A stretch of DNA of 55,580 nucleotides from contig NZ_JACHFH010000020.1 in assembly GCF_014201835.1 (NCBI RefSeq), positions 1-55,580 of the forward strand. Reading direction: 5' to 3'. Each line of letters starts with the position of its first letter. The stretch's first letter is position 1. This document shows, piece after piece, positions 8,445 to 17,424 of this stretch. Source of the DNA: Pectinatus brassicae. GTDB lineage: Bacteria; Bacillota; Negativicutes; Selenomonadales; Selenomonadaceae. The translations under genes were made by a program, and so were the position numbers. The notes below the pieces were generated by a model. It had not been told where the DNA came from. It worked only from the letters and a program-made list of their open reading frames with translations, and did no database searches.

Positions 8445-9134
8445 TCAATCTGATATTATTTTACCATCGGTAGAAATTACAGTTATCTGCCATGGAATAA
8501 ATTTACCGCTTTGCTGCAGTGCGTTTTTAGCAGCATTTTCAAGGCCGCCGCAACAGGGAACTTCCATGCGTACGATGGATAAGCTTTTTATGTTATTGCT
8601 TTTTAATATGGCCGTAAGTTTTTCCGTATAATCACCTTCGTCAAGTTTGGGACAGCCGATGAGGGTGATATGATTTTTAATGAATTCATCATGAAAAGCG
8701 GCATAAGAAAAAGCTGTGCAATCCGCGGCAATGAGCAGGTTGGCATTATCAAAATATGGAGCTGAAACAGGTACGAGTTTTATTTGGACAGGCCACTGCT
8801 GCAGCTGGCTAATACTGCTCATAGTATTTTGTGGTGTATTAGCTCGCGGGGTAAAGGTTTTAACAGCAGAGCCGGGGCAGGTAAAAGCAGTTTTTTTGTG
8901 TGCCTGGGCTTTTTTGACCGCTGCTTCATCATATGCCGGTGCTTCCCGTTCTTCAAAGGAAATGGCGTTTTGCGGGCAGGCGGGCAGACAGTCACCGAGT
9001 CCGTCACAATAATGTTCGTGGATCAGTTCAGCCTTATTGTTTATTAGGGCGATAGCACCTTCGTGGCAGGCATCAACGCAGATGCCGCAGCCATTGCATT
9101 TTTCTTTATCAATTTTTATTATTTTTCGCAGCAT
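8445..9134 (-). CDS. 4Fe-4S ferredoxin-domain protein with C-terminal redox domain
   Basis: 229 aa. An N-terminal ferredoxin domain has one full cluster motif (CNGCGICVDAC, from residue 14) and a second that lacks its second cysteine (CDGLGDCLPAC, leucine in that place), a pattern I recognise from related bacterial ferredoxins. The rest contains IAADCTAFSY, IGCPKLD and PCCGGLENA, cysteine motifs that could bind another cofactor; I do not know its exact role. It is divergent from a Crp/Fnr-type gene that may control it, and is followed by the flavodoxin. The start follows AGAAAGGA. Confidence 0.8.
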   Translation of the reverse strand: MLRKIIKIDKEKCNGCGICVDACHEGAIALINNKAELIHEHYCDGLGDCLPACPQNAISFEEREAPAYDEAAVKKAQAHKKTAFTCPGSAVKTFTPRANTPQNTMSSISQLQQWPVQIKLVPVSAPYFDNANLLIAADCTAFSYAAFHDEFIKNHITLIGCPKLDEGDYTEKLTAILKSNNIKSLSIVRMEVPCCGGLENAAKNALQQSGKFIPWQITVISTDGKIISD

Positions 9135-9239
9135 AAAAATAATCCTTTCTTTTTAAAAAACATTTTCTTGTCATTATTTATATATTTTATTATAATATAA
9201 TAAAAATATCGGTTGTAAATATAACAAAAGGTGAAAAAG

Positions 9240-9962
9240 ATGAAGAAAATTTTTTCGTTTGGTGAGAATAATAGTGTCGAATTATTGCAAGAGCATATGC
9301 CTGTAATAAAAAGTTCACCATTATTTATAGGAGCTTCAGAAAAAGAAATAAATTCGATGTTAACCTGCTTAGGTGGAACTATTGCAAAATGTGATAAGGA
9401 CAAATATATTTTTCATGCCAATGATAATATAACTGATATGGGGCTTGTATTATCGGGAAGCCTGCGGCTGGAACGCAATGATTATTGGGGAAATCGCAGC
9501 ATTTTAAGTTATGTCGGCCGCGGTGAGATATTTGGGGAAGTATTTGCTTGTGAACCGTTATTGTCAACGAGCATAAGTGCTGTTGCCAATGAAGAATCAA
9601 TGATATTATTTATGAATGTACAGCGTATTGCTACAATGTGCGGCAATAACTGTATTTATCATTCCCAGCTCATACATAATCTGCTGTCGGTAATGGCAAA
9701 AAAAGCTTATATGCTGACATCAAAAATAAACCATGTGTCAAAGCGCACTACACGAGAAAAATTGTTGTCATATTTTTCTGAACAAGTACTTTTGTCGGGT
9801 AGTACGGAATTTTCTATTCCTTTCAGCCGACAGGAATTAGCAGATTTCTTGTCTGTTAACCGCAGTGCGATGTGCGTGGAATTATCGAAAATGCAGACTG
9901 ATGGTATAATTAATTTTAATAAGAATAGATTTGAATTGCTTACTGATGAAAATCCAATGTGA
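9240..9962 (+). CDS. Crp/Fnr family transcriptional regulator
   Basis: 240 aa from ATG 9240, 8 nt after AAAAGG; a GTG at 9231 overlaps that site and is less likely. Residues 20-140 form a cyclic-nucleotide-binding-type beta roll (GLVLSGSLRLER, GRGEIFGEV). The C-terminus is a Crp-type winged helix (FSRQELADFLSVNRSAMCVEL). It lacks an Fnr-like N-terminal cysteine cluster. Divergence from the ferredoxin/flavodoxin pair suggests it activates them, perhaps as an HcpR- or redox-type sensor; the effector is not known. Confidence 0.85.
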   Translation: MKKIFSFGENNSVELLQEHMPVIKSSPLFIGASEKEINSMLTCLGGTIAKCDKDKYIFHANDNITDMGLVLSGSLRLERNDYWGNRSILSYVGRGEIFGEVFACEPLLSTSISAVANEESMILFMNVQRIATMCGNNCIYHSQLIHNLLSVMAKKAYMLTSKINHVSKRTTREKLLSYFSEQVLLSGSTEFSIPFSRQELADFLSVNRSAMCVELSKMQTDGIINFNKNRFELLTDENPM

Positions 9963-10002
9963 ATTAACTGATAACTTCGATATTTATAAAATGTTTTCCT
10001 GT

Positions 10003-10045
10003 AAAAAAATACCTTATCATGAAAAAACATGATAAGGTATTTTTT
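10003..10045. terminator. Bidirectional terminator between Crp/Fnr gene and exonuclease
   Basis: A stem of 17 or more base pairs (10005-10021 with 10028-10044), with A and T tracts at its ends, ends both convergent transcripts. The exonuclease stop codon lies at 10044-10046, inside its right arm. Confidence 0.9.
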
Positions 10046-10604
10046 AATATTTAAAGGGCTGTTTAGTTAAACCAATTTTGCTGATAAGCGTATCAAAATC
10101 AGCGGCATTTATTGTACGTCCGGCAACTAATGGGATTTTAGCACATACCTTGGCATCATCCAGAGCATCATGATGGGAGAATTTTATATTGAAAAAATCG
10201 CCTATGGTATTTAATTTATGATTATATAAATCCGGCCAGACTTTTTGTGAAATCTTTACTGTACAGCAGGTATCAAATTTTATTTTTGGCAGATTATATT
10301 CCTGCATGCAATAGCGCATTACTGACATATCAAAAGAAGCATTATGGGCAATGACAGTTCTGTTCTCCATTATTTGGCGCAGCTGGGGAAATATATCGGC
10401 AAAAGTAGGTGCATTTTTTACCATATCTATAGTGATACCGTTAATAGCGACATTTTGCGGCGTAAAGACTGTTTGGGGTGGTTTTATCAGTGTACTGTAG
10501 GAGCTGGCCATATGGCCAGCCTGAATATCAACTAGTGCTACACTACAGGCGCTGTTGCGCTCACTGGTAGCCGTTTCAAAATCGATAGCGACAAAATTCA
10601 TCAT
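10044..10604 (-). CDS. DEDDh 3'-5' exonuclease (DnaQ/PolC-like)
   Basis: 186 aa with the exonuclease motifs in order: FVAIDFETA (Asp/Glu of motif I), HNASFDMSVM (motif II), and HHDALDDAKVCA (His and Asp of motif III). The fold is that of DNA polymerase III epsilon and the PolC exonuclease domain, but no polymerase or helicase domain is attached. It would remove nucleotides from 3' ends in DNA or RNA; the exact role (proofreading or repair) cannot be told. Two adjacent ATG codons start the gene. It is single, with a hairpin on each side. Confidence 0.92.
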   Translation of the reverse strand: MMNFVAIDFETATSERNSACSVALVDIQAGHMASSYSTLIKPPQTVFTPQNVAINGITIDMVKNAPTFADIFPQLRQIMENRTVIAHNASFDMSVMRYCMQEYNLPKIKFDTCCTVKISQKVWPDLYNHKLNTIGDFFNIKFSHHDALDDAKVCAKIPLVAGRTINAADFDTLISKIGLTKQPFKY

Positions 10605-10627
10605 GGGGAAATATCCTTTCTAAGGCA

Positions 10628-10676
10628 TTTAAGCCGCACTATTATTGCACTTATCAGCAATAATAATGCGGCTTAA
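10628..10676. terminator. Hairpin between nfnB and exonuclease genes
   Basis: A 21-bp stem with one mismatch (10628-10648 with 10656-10676). There is no long T tract on either strand, so termination is probable but unproven. Confidence 0.55.
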
Positions 10677-10697
10677 ATTATATTGTTTTAGGAATGC

Positions 10698-12095
10698 TTA
10701 TTTGTTTTTTAAATATTCATCAATAGCTGCAGCGGCCTTCTTACCAGCCCCCATCGCCAATATTACAGTAGCAGCACCAGTTACGATATCACCGCCGGCA
10801 AATACACCAGGTTTACTGGTAGCACCGGTTTCTTCATCAGCAACAATATTGCCGCGTTTATTGGTCTGCATATCAGGTGTAGTAGACTGTACCAATGGAT
10901 TTGGTCCTTGTCCAATAGCTACGATCACAGTATCAACATCTAAATTAAATTCAGAGCCGGCAACAGCTACAGGACGACGTCGTCCGGAGTCATCCGGTTC
11001 ACCAAGTTCCATTTTGATGCAGCGCAATTTTTCAACATTACCATTGTCATCACCGAGAATTTCTACGGGATTATTGAGAAGTTTAAAATCAATGCCCTCA
11101 GCCTTAGCATGATGCACTTCTTCCAAACGAGCCGGCAGTTCTTTTTCACTTCTGCGATAAACAATGTAGACATGTTCAGCACCAAGGCGCAAAGAAGTGC
11201 GGGCAGCATCCATGGCAACATTACCACCACCGATTACGGCAACATTTTTACCGACTTTAAGCGGAGTATGATATTCAGGGAATTTATAAGCTTTCATTAA
11301 ATTGCAGCGAGTAAGAAATTCGTTGGCTGAATAAACACCGTTTAAATTTTCACCGGCGATATGCATAAAGCTTGGCAATCCAGCGCCGGTAGCGATGAAT
11401 ACAGCGCTAAAGCCTTCTTCTTCCATCAATTCATCAACAGTATATAATTTACCGATAACTGAGTTGAATTCGATTTCTACACCGAGTTTTTTTAGATTAT
11501 CAATTTCTACTTTAACTACTTTTTCTTTTGGCAGACGGAATTCTGGAATGCCGTATGATAATACACCACCAGCTTTATGTAAAGCTTCAAAAATAGTTAC
11601 TTTATAGCCCATTTTAGCAAGTTCGCCAGCAGCCGATAAACCAGCCGGACCTGAGCCGATGATGGCAACTTTTTTGGCATCAGCAGCATATGTAATAGGT
11701 TTGACTTCATTTTTAGCAGCTAAAGCACGGTCGGCAGCAAATCTTTCTAGGCGGCCAATAGCGACAGGTTCGCCTTTAATGCCAAGCACGCAGTGCATTT
11801 CACATTGATTTTCCTGCGGGCATACACGACCACAGATAGCAGGAAGTGCATTGGATTCATTTATCACACCAATGGCACCGTCGAAATCGCCGGTTTTCAT
11901 CTTGGAAATAAAGCCGGGAATATCTATTTGTACAGGACAGCCTTGTACGCAGCGTGGATTAGGACAGCTTAGGCAGCGATTGGCTTCGGCAATTGCTGTT
12001 TCTTCGTCGTAGCCAAGTGCTACTTCATCAAAATTATGTGCGCGAACCTGAGCGTCTTGTTCAGGCATAGCATGCTTGGTCATTTGTAAGGCCAT
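10698..12095 (-). CDS. nfnB: NADH-dependent ferredoxin:NADP+ oxidoreductase, large subunit
   Basis: 465 aa, similar in layout to the glutamate synthase small subunit. Two cysteine clusters near the N-terminus (CLSCPNPRC, CGRVCPQENQC) hold 4Fe-4S centres, followed by a FAD motif (IIGSGPAGLSAAGE) and an NADP(H) motif (VIGGGNVAMDAA). Together with the adjacent NfnA homologue this points to the electron-bifurcating transhydrogenase NfnAB, which makes NADPH from NADH plus reduced ferredoxin. A GltD or SudA role is the alternative, but no GltB is present. Its ATG directly follows the nfnA stop codon, so translation is coupled. Confidence 0.88.
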   Translation of the reverse strand: MALQMTKHAMPEQDAQVRAHNFDEVALGYDEETAIAEANRCLSCPNPRCVQGCPVQIDIPGFISKMKTGDFDGAIGVINESNALPAICGRVCPQENQCEMHCVLGIKGEPVAIGRLERFAADRALAAKNEVKPITYAADAKKVAIIGSGPAGLSAAGELAKMGYKVTIFEALHKAGGVLSYGIPEFRLPKEKVVKVEIDNLKKLGVEIEFNSVIGKLYTVDELMEEEGFSAVFIATGAGLPSFMHIAGENLNGVYSANEFLTRCNLMKAYKFPEYHTPLKVGKNVAVIGGGNVAMDAARTSLRLGAEHVYIVYRRSEKELPARLEEVHHAKAEGIDFKLLNNPVEILGDDNGNVEKLRCIKMELGEPDDSGRRRPVAVAGSEFNLDVDTVIVAIGQGPNPLVQSTTPDMQTNKRGNIVADEETGATSKPGVFAGGDIVTGAATVILAMGAGKKAAAAIDEYLKNK

Positions 12096-12944
12096 TTATA
12101 GGACCTCCTTGATTTTGGTTAAATTGCAAACGTGATCTGATTCCACTTTTTCTTTATCCTTATACATACGTTGGCGTGATAAAAGACCAGCAAAGTCAAC
12201 TAAATGCCCGTCAAATTCCGGGCCATCAACGCAGGCAAATTTTATTTCATCACCAATTTTTACACGACAGCCGCCGCACATACCAGTGCCATCAACCATA
12301 ATTGGGTTGAGACTGACAACTGTTTTTATATTATAGGGACGGGTAGCTTCGACAACACTGCGCATCATCACTACAGGACCGATAGCAACTACTTCATTAA
12401 TTTTTTCACCGCGGTCAATAATTTGCTGCAGAGCGGTGGTGACAAAACCTTTTATGCCATAGGAGCCATCATCGGTAGTAATAAGGACTTCATCGCTTAC
12501 GGCACGCATTTCATCTTCTAAAATTAATATGTCTTTATTTTTAGCACCCATTATGGAGATAACTTTGTTGCCAGCTTCATGCATACCGCGGGCTATTGGA
12601 TGAATTGGGGCAACACCAATACCACCGCCGATGCAGACGACAGTCCCCATGTTTTTTTCGATGTGGGTTTTCTTGCCTAAAGGAGCAACGACATCAAGGA
12701 TACATTCGCCTTCATTTAATTGGGCTAAAAGTGAGGTGCCTGCACCAACTTCTTGGAAAACAATGGTTACAGAGCCTTTTTCGCGATTAAAATCAGCAAT
12801 TGTTAACGGCAGACGTTCGCCTTCTTCATTAGTACGGATTATTAAAAATTGACCAGGTTCAGCTTTTTTTGCTATACGAGGAGCTTCAATCTCAAATAGC
12901 CATACACTGGGAGAAAGCAGTTCTTTTTTCAAAATTTTATTCAT
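12096..12944 (-). CDS. nfnA: NADH-dependent ferredoxin:NADP+ oxidoreductase, small subunit
   Basis: 282 aa of the dihydroorotate-dehydrogenase electron-transfer (PyrK-like) family. It has a FAD-binding barrel (RLPLTIADFN), an NAD-binding motif (CIGGGIGVAPI), and a C-terminal 2Fe-2S site (GMCGGCRVKI then FACVDG). It is paired with nfnB with no gap. It lies 112 bp after metF on the same strand, so NADPH or NADH supply for folate chemistry may be linked (inference). GAGGG precedes the start. Confidence 0.88.
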   Translation of the reverse strand: MNKILKKELLSPSVWLFEIEAPRIAKKAEPGQFLIIRTNEEGERLPLTIADFNREKGSVTIVFQEVGAGTSLLAQLNEGECILDVVAPLGKKTHIEKNMGTVVCIGGGIGVAPIHPIARGMHEAGNKVISIMGAKNKDILILEDEMRAVSDEVLITTDDGSYGIKGFVTTALQQIIDRGEKINEVVAIGPVVMMRSVVEATRPYNIKTVVSLNPIMVDGTGMCGGCRVKIGDEIKFACVDGPEFDGHLVDFAGLLSRQRMYKDKEKVESDHVCNLTKIKEVL

Positions 12945-13056
12945 TTTTTTCCCTCTTTTAAAAATCTAGTCTATAATATGAACTGAATAGTAAATATGCT
13001 ATTACTATAACACAAAAAAATAATAATTTAAATAAGAGCCAATTGTTAGTAGAAAA

Positions 13057-13797
13057 CTAAGCAAAAATTCCCTGCATATATTCGACTAAATCAGCGCGGA
13101 TAGGCATGATGTACATATTGCTATTATGTTTGGTGACAAAATCCCTGACTTTACGTGCAAATTCGATATTCCATTCTAAAGTTGGCTCAAAATCTTTGGG
13201 GAAAACAACATTATTCTTTGTTTCCCAATAGCTTACCGAGCGTTCGGATAAAACAGGTGAGATACCCCAATAAATATTGCTGCCTTCGAGCATTTCGGCA
13301 TACATTTCCATATAACGCAAATCAAAAAAAGGCTGAGTGAAAAAACCACAGGCTCCAGCCTGAATTTTGCGGCGGATATGATATAATTCCTGACGCATGC
13401 TTGAGCGGTATTGGTCAATACCCGCATAAACATTTATTTCCGGCATTTCATCATGAAATTTGCGGATTATATCGGTGCTGATGGTGGGATAAACTTTGTG
13501 AGCCATGCTTTGCGGCGGGTCACCGGTTATTACAAGAACATCGTTTATTTTATGGGAATGCAGATATTCCTGCATTGGCAGTTTGTCATTAAGGTTGATA
13601 TCAAGAGCACGGATATGGGGCATAGCTTTAAACCCATGCTCCTGAGCAAGCTTAGCTCCTTCCCAGCTATGGGTTTCAAAGCGTAACAGCTCCGGAATGT
13701 TTATTAGATCAATAGGGAAAGTATTATCTTTTATTTGCTGCAGCTCATTTGCTAAAATTTCTTTATCACGTGGTATAAGCTCGACGGAAATAGCCAT
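13057..13797 (-). CDS. metF: 5,10-methylenetetrahydrofolate reductase, short form
   Basis: 246 aa, about 40-50 residues shorter than typical MetF. It keeps the TIM-barrel marks of the family: VELIPRD near the start, VLVITGDPP (folate/FAD region, about residue 88), and GACGFFTQPFFD (about residue 148). It would reduce methylene-THF to methyl-THF for methionine synthesis. The missing length is mostly at the N-terminus. A GGAGGT site precedes the start. No SAM riboswitch or T-box is visible upstream. Nfn follows on the same strand. Confidence 0.85.
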   Translation of the reverse strand: MAISVELIPRDKEILANELQQIKDNTFPIDLINIPELLRFETHSWEGAKLAQEHGFKAMPHIRALDINLNDKLPMQEYLHSHKINDVLVITGDPPQSMAHKVYPTISTDIIRKFHDEMPEINVYAGIDQYRSSMRQELYHIRRKIQAGACGFFTQPFFDLRYMEMYAEMLEGSNIYWGISPVLSERSVSYWETKNNVVFPKDFEPTLEWNIEFARKVRDFVTKHNSNMYIMPIRADLVEYMQGIFA

Positions 13798-13901
13798 ATA
13801 TTAACCTCCAGTATATTTTTATAATATATTGTAACTAAAAAATAAGACAAAGTCCAATATAAATAAATGATAATATGTATAGAAGTTAACAAAATAAAAA
13901 G

Positions 13902-13940
13902 GTCGGTTAAATTGCCCGACGATACTAATTTTGCTATAAT
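13902..13940 (+). promoter_or_regulatory. Promoter of the cobalamin operon with a dyad over the -35 box
   Basis: TTGCCC (13912-13917), 17-bp spacer, TATAAT (13935-13940) forms a good promoter for cbiF. GTCGG (13902-13906) and CCGAC (13916-13920) form an inverted repeat that overlaps the -35 box and could be an operator. On the minus strand the same dyad is followed by CTTTTTA and might instead be a weak terminator. No cobalamin riboswitch is seen. Confidence 0.55.
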
Positions 13941-13997
13941 AAAGCGATGATAAAAATAACATAAATGTTTGCGAAATTTGGAAGGAGTTATTATATA

Positions 13998-14771
13998 ATG
14001 AATAAAGTTCATATTGTCGGGGCCGGTCCAGGTGACCCTGAACTTATAACAGTTAAGGGGCAGCGTCTTTTACAGGAAGCGGATGTGATAATTTATGCGG
14101 GGTCATTGGTAAATCCGGCGCTGCTCGATTATGCCAAAGCCCAGTGCAAAATATATAATAGTGCTTCAATGACCTTGCAGGATGTTGTAGAAGTTGTAAA
14201 AAATGCTGTAGCTGATGATTTGCAGGTAGTTCGCTTACATACAGGAGATCCGGCTATTTATGGTGCTATTCAGGAACAGATGGACGAATTTAAAAAGCTT
14301 TCAATAGATTATGAAGTTGTTCCAGGAGTAAGTTCATTTTTAGCTTCGGCAGCAGCTTTAAAGCAAGAATATACTCTGCCGGAAATTTCTCAAACAGTTA
14401 TAATAACGAGAAATGCTGGTCGCACACCAGTGCCGGAAAAAGAAAACTTGAAGTCACTGGCCGCACATAATGCGACAATGTGTATTTTTCTGAGTGTCCA
14501 TATGCTCAATGATGTAGTAAAAGAGCTTATTGCTGGCGGCTATAAAGAAGATACGCCAATTGCTATTGTGCAAAAAGCGTCCTGGCCGGAACAAAAAATA
14601 GTACGTGGCCGGCTAAACGATATTGTGGGAAAAGTTGGTAAGGAAGATATAACACGCACAGCGATGATTGTTGTTGGTGAATGCCTTGATACTGATTATG
14701 CTTTATCACGCCTTTATGCGCCGGAATTTACGCATATGTATCGTAAAGGAACCGATTCAGAGGGTAAGTGA
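13998..14771 (+). CDS. cbiF: Cobalt-precorrin-4 C11-methyltransferase
   Basis: 257 aa from ATG 13998 (GGAAGGAG 10 nt upstream); an in-frame upstream ATG at 13965 has no ribosome site. It methylates C-11 of the corrin precursor using SAM. The SAM-dependent tetrapyrrole methylase fold is clear: VHIVGAGPGDPELIT at the start, VRLHTGDPAIYGA near residue 80, and VVPGVSSFLA near residue 105. First gene of a tightly packed operon whose other members are all corrin-ring enzymes; cbiG overlaps its stop codon region. Confidence 0.95.
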   Translation: MNKVHIVGAGPGDPELITVKGQRLLQEADVIIYAGSLVNPALLDYAKAQCKIYNSASMTLQDVVEVVKNAVADDLQVVRLHTGDPAIYGAIQEQMDEFKKLSIDYEVVPGVSSFLASAAALKQEYTLPEISQTVIITRNAGRTPVPEKENLKSLAAHNATMCIFLSVHMLNDVVKELIAGGYKEDTPIAIVQKASWPEQKIVRGRLNDIVGKVGKEDITRTAMIVVGECLDTDYALSRLYAPEFTHMYRKGTDSEGK

Positions 14772-14779
14772 GGCATATT

Positions 14780-15832
14780 ATGAAATATGCAGTTATTGCT
14801 GTTACTGTTAACGGTGTAAAAATAGCTCAACAACTCAAGAATGCCGCAATTGGTGAAATTACTGTTTTTGCTAAGGCATCACTGTCTAGTGATGAAAATA
14901 TCCGGACGTTTACTAAAATGCGGGAATTAATGAAAGAAATATTTTTCGCCTATGATGCGTTGGTATTTTGCTGCGCAACAGGTATTGCTGTACGCATGGT
15001 AGCACCATATATAAACAGTAAGGATAAAGACCCGGCAGTTGTAGTGGTCGATGAGCAGGCTAACTTTGCTATAAGCTTGTTGTCCGGGCATTTGGGCGGG
15101 GCTAATGAATTTACTGGCAGGATAGCTGGAATTTTACAGGCTGTGCCGGTTATAACTACAGCAACAGATGTTAATGGACTCATTGCGCCAGATATTATAG
15201 CCCGTAAATTAAATCTTCGTGTTGAGCCGTTGGCAGCAATAAAGCTTGTTAATAGCAAATTGCTGGAAAAGGGAAAAATACCTTATTATATAGATGAAAA
15301 ATGGCCAAGGAAGGATTTTTATCGGGAATATTTACAGCAATATGGTATAAAAGCACAGTTTGTTGATGTTGGCGAAGCAGAAGCGGTGGAAAAACCCTGC
15401 GTATTTATAACGCAGCAGGATATTAACAGTGAAGATGTCTTATTACTGAAAAAAAATAAACTGATTGCCGGTGTTGGCTGTCGGCGTGGTGTAGCAGCTC
15501 AGCAGATTGAAAAATGTCTGCAGCAGGCCTGCAAACAGATTAATTATGAGATAGAAGATATAAAACTTATTGCCAGTGCTTATTTGAAGGCTGATGAACA
15601 AGGAATACTGCAGACTGCGCAAAAATATAATATACAATTACAATTTTATGAAGCAGATATCTTAAAGAAAGCAGTTTTAGATTATGGACTTAGTGAATCG
15701 GTTTTTGTAAAAAAACAGATTGGTGTGGGTAATGTTTGCGAAGCGGCAGCTTTGGCAAATGGACATAGCAAATTAATATTAAATAAAACGAAATTTGAGA
15801 AAGTGACGGTAGCTTTAGCATGGGAAAAATAA
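14780..15832 (+). CDS. cbiG: Cobalt-precorrin-5A hydrolase
   Basis: 350 aa from ATG 14780; a GTG at 14768 overlapping the cbiF stop is possible. CbiG opens the delta-lactone of cobalt-precorrin-5A and releases acetaldehyde in the anaerobic B12 route. The N-terminal part has LVFCCATGIAVRMVAPYI and SLLSGHLGGANE, characteristic of the family, and the C-terminal domain begins IAGVGCRRG. The presence of CbiG argues for the anaerobic (early cobalt) pathway. Confidence 0.93.
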   Translation: MKYAVIAVTVNGVKIAQQLKNAAIGEITVFAKASLSSDENIRTFTKMRELMKEIFFAYDALVFCCATGIAVRMVAPYINSKDKDPAVVVVDEQANFAISLLSGHLGGANEFTGRIAGILQAVPVITTATDVNGLIAPDIIARKLNLRVEPLAAIKLVNSKLLEKGKIPYYIDEKWPRKDFYREYLQQYGIKAQFVDVGEAEAVEKPCVFITQQDINSEDVLLLKKNKLIAGVGCRRGVAAQQIEKCLQQACKQINYEIEDIKLIASAYLKADEQGILQTAQKYNIQLQFYEADILKKAVLDYGLSESVFVKKQIGVGNVCEAAALANGHSKLILNKTKFEKVTVALAWEK

Positions 15833-16557
15833 CAGTTATAGGGATTGGACCGGGAAATCTTGATGACATGACACCAAGAGCACATAAAGCAATAGTAGCA
15901 GCTGATACAGTAGCTGGCTATAATACATATATAAAGTTGGTGGAATCATTACTAAATGGTAAAAATATTATTGGCACAGGAATGATGCAGGAAATCGACC
16001 GCTGCAAAATGGCATTGAATGAGGCAGTAAAAGGTCATGATGTGGCAGTTGTATCAAGCGGTGATGCCGGGGTATACGGTATGGCTGGCCTTGTGCTGGA
16101 ATTATTATTGCAAATGCCGCAGGCAGATCGTCCACAGATGGATATAATACCAGGCATAAGTGCAGTTAATGCAGCAGCAGCAGTGCTGGGCGCACCACTT
16201 ATGCATGATTTTGCCGTTATAAGCCTTAGTGATTTATTGACACCATGGGAACTTATTAAAAAAAGAGCAGCCTTTGCTGCTCAGGGCGATTTTGTTATTG
16301 CCCTTTATAATCCTAAAAGTCGCAAACGTGTTGAACATATAGAAGAAATAAGAAAAATTCTGCTTGAATATAAATCAGGACAGACGCCGGTAGGTATTGT
16401 TCGTGGGGCAACACGTGATAATGAAAGTGTTACTATTTCTGACTTGGAAAACTTTACTAAGGAAGATATTGATATGTTTTCACTGGTCATTATTGGCAAT
16501 AGTAATACCTATGTGCAGGATAATACGATGATAACACCGCGAGGCTATAAATTATGA
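15820..16557 (+). CDS. cbiH: Cobalt-precorrin-3B C17-methyltransferase
   Basis: 245 aa; ATG 15820 overlaps the end of cbiG by 13 bp. It is a tetrapyrrole methylase with the ring-contraction enzyme signature: VIGIGPGNLDDMT at the start, VVSSGDAGVYGMAG near residue 80, and IPGISAVNAAAA near residue 108. In the anaerobic pathway it methylates C-17 and contracts the ring (CobJ in the aerobic naming). Translation is coupled to both neighbours. Confidence 0.94.
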   Translation: MGKITVIGIGPGNLDDMTPRAHKAIVAADTVAGYNTYIKLVESLLNGKNIIGTGMMQEIDRCKMALNEAVKGHDVAVVSSGDAGVYGMAGLVLELLLQMPQADRPQMDIIPGISAVNAAAAVLGAPLMHDFAVISLSDLLTPWELIKKRAAFAAQGDFVIALYNPKSRKRVEHIEEIRKILLEYKSGQTPVGIVRGATRDNESVTISDLENFTKEDIDMFSLVIIGNSNTYVQDNTMITPRGYKL

Positions 16558-17321
16558 TTTTTTTGGCGGCTGGTACGCAGGATGCCCGTGAAATTGCGCT
16601 CCTGCTGTTAGAAAAAGGCTATGAAGTAACAGCCTCGGTTGTTAGTGAATATGGTAAGATTTTATTGCAGGAGCAGAAAAATCTTACTGTAATCGAAAAA
16701 ATGCTTGATGAAAAACTGCTTAGGGAATGTTTGCAAAATAGTAAAGTAAATATTTTTATAGATGCCAGTCATCCTTATGCTGTAAATATATCAAAAACAG
16801 CGATGCAGGTTTGTGAAGAGCTGGGAATTGTTTATATCCGTTATGAACGTCCCATAACAGCTTTGCCGCAGTATGATAAATTATATAAGGTGGAATCGTT
16901 TGAGGCAGCGGCAGTTAAAGCTTTTGAATTAGGCGATAATGTGTTTTTAACGACAGGAAGCCGCCATCTGCGGGAATTTACCGACTGCCGCAAAGAAAAT
17001 CAGCAGCTTACAGTAAGAGTATTACCAGCACTCGAATCAGTGCAGGCTTGTATCAATGAAAAAATTAGCCTGAAAGATATAATTGCTATGCAGGGACCAT
17101 TTTCCCATGCTTTAAATAAAGCTATGTATGCACAGACAAAGGCACAGGTTGTGGTAATGAAAAACAGTGGTAAACTTGGTGGAACCGATACTAAAATTAC
17201 CGCAGCTATTGAGGCAGGACTAGCATTAATTGTCATTGACAGACCGCAGATAAAATATAAAAATATATTTACAGATAAAGAAGCATTGCTAAAAAAAATA
17301 GGGCAAAGTATAGTTGATTAA
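16554..17321 (+). CDS. cbiJ: Cobalt-precorrin-6A reductase
   Basis: 255 aa starting at an ATGA overlap with cbiH. It reduces precorrin-6A with NADPH (CobK/CbiJ). The N-terminus FLAAGTQDAREIALLL and the motif DASHPYAVNISKTA (about residue 64) are family marks; the second half has AMQGPFSHALNKAM and KNSGKLGGTDTKI. It is the last gene of the cbiF-cbiG-cbiH-cbiJ unit; the remaining B12 genes are outside the window. Confidence 0.93.
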   Translation: MIFLAAGTQDAREIALLLLEKGYEVTASVVSEYGKILLQEQKNLTVIEKMLDEKLLRECLQNSKVNIFIDASHPYAVNISKTAMQVCEELGIVYIRYERPITALPQYDKLYKVESFEAAAVKAFELGDNVFLTTGSRHLREFTDCRKENQQLTVRVLPALESVQACINEKISLKDIIAMQGPFSHALNKAMYAQTKAQVVVMKNSGKLGGTDTKITAAIEAGLALIVIDRPQIKYKNIFTDKEALLKKIGQSIVD

Positions 17322-17424
17322 AAAATAAAGCTGGATTTTTTTTATTCCTGAGCTATAATATATTGTGCATATTAATAATACAGTTAAATGCAGGTATATT
17401 TTATATGGAGAGGGTTGTCACAAG

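Noticed and set aside
13798-13997. Cobalamin riboswitch before the cbi operon
   Set aside because: I looked for the B12-box pattern and found none; the space is too short for a full element plus promoter.
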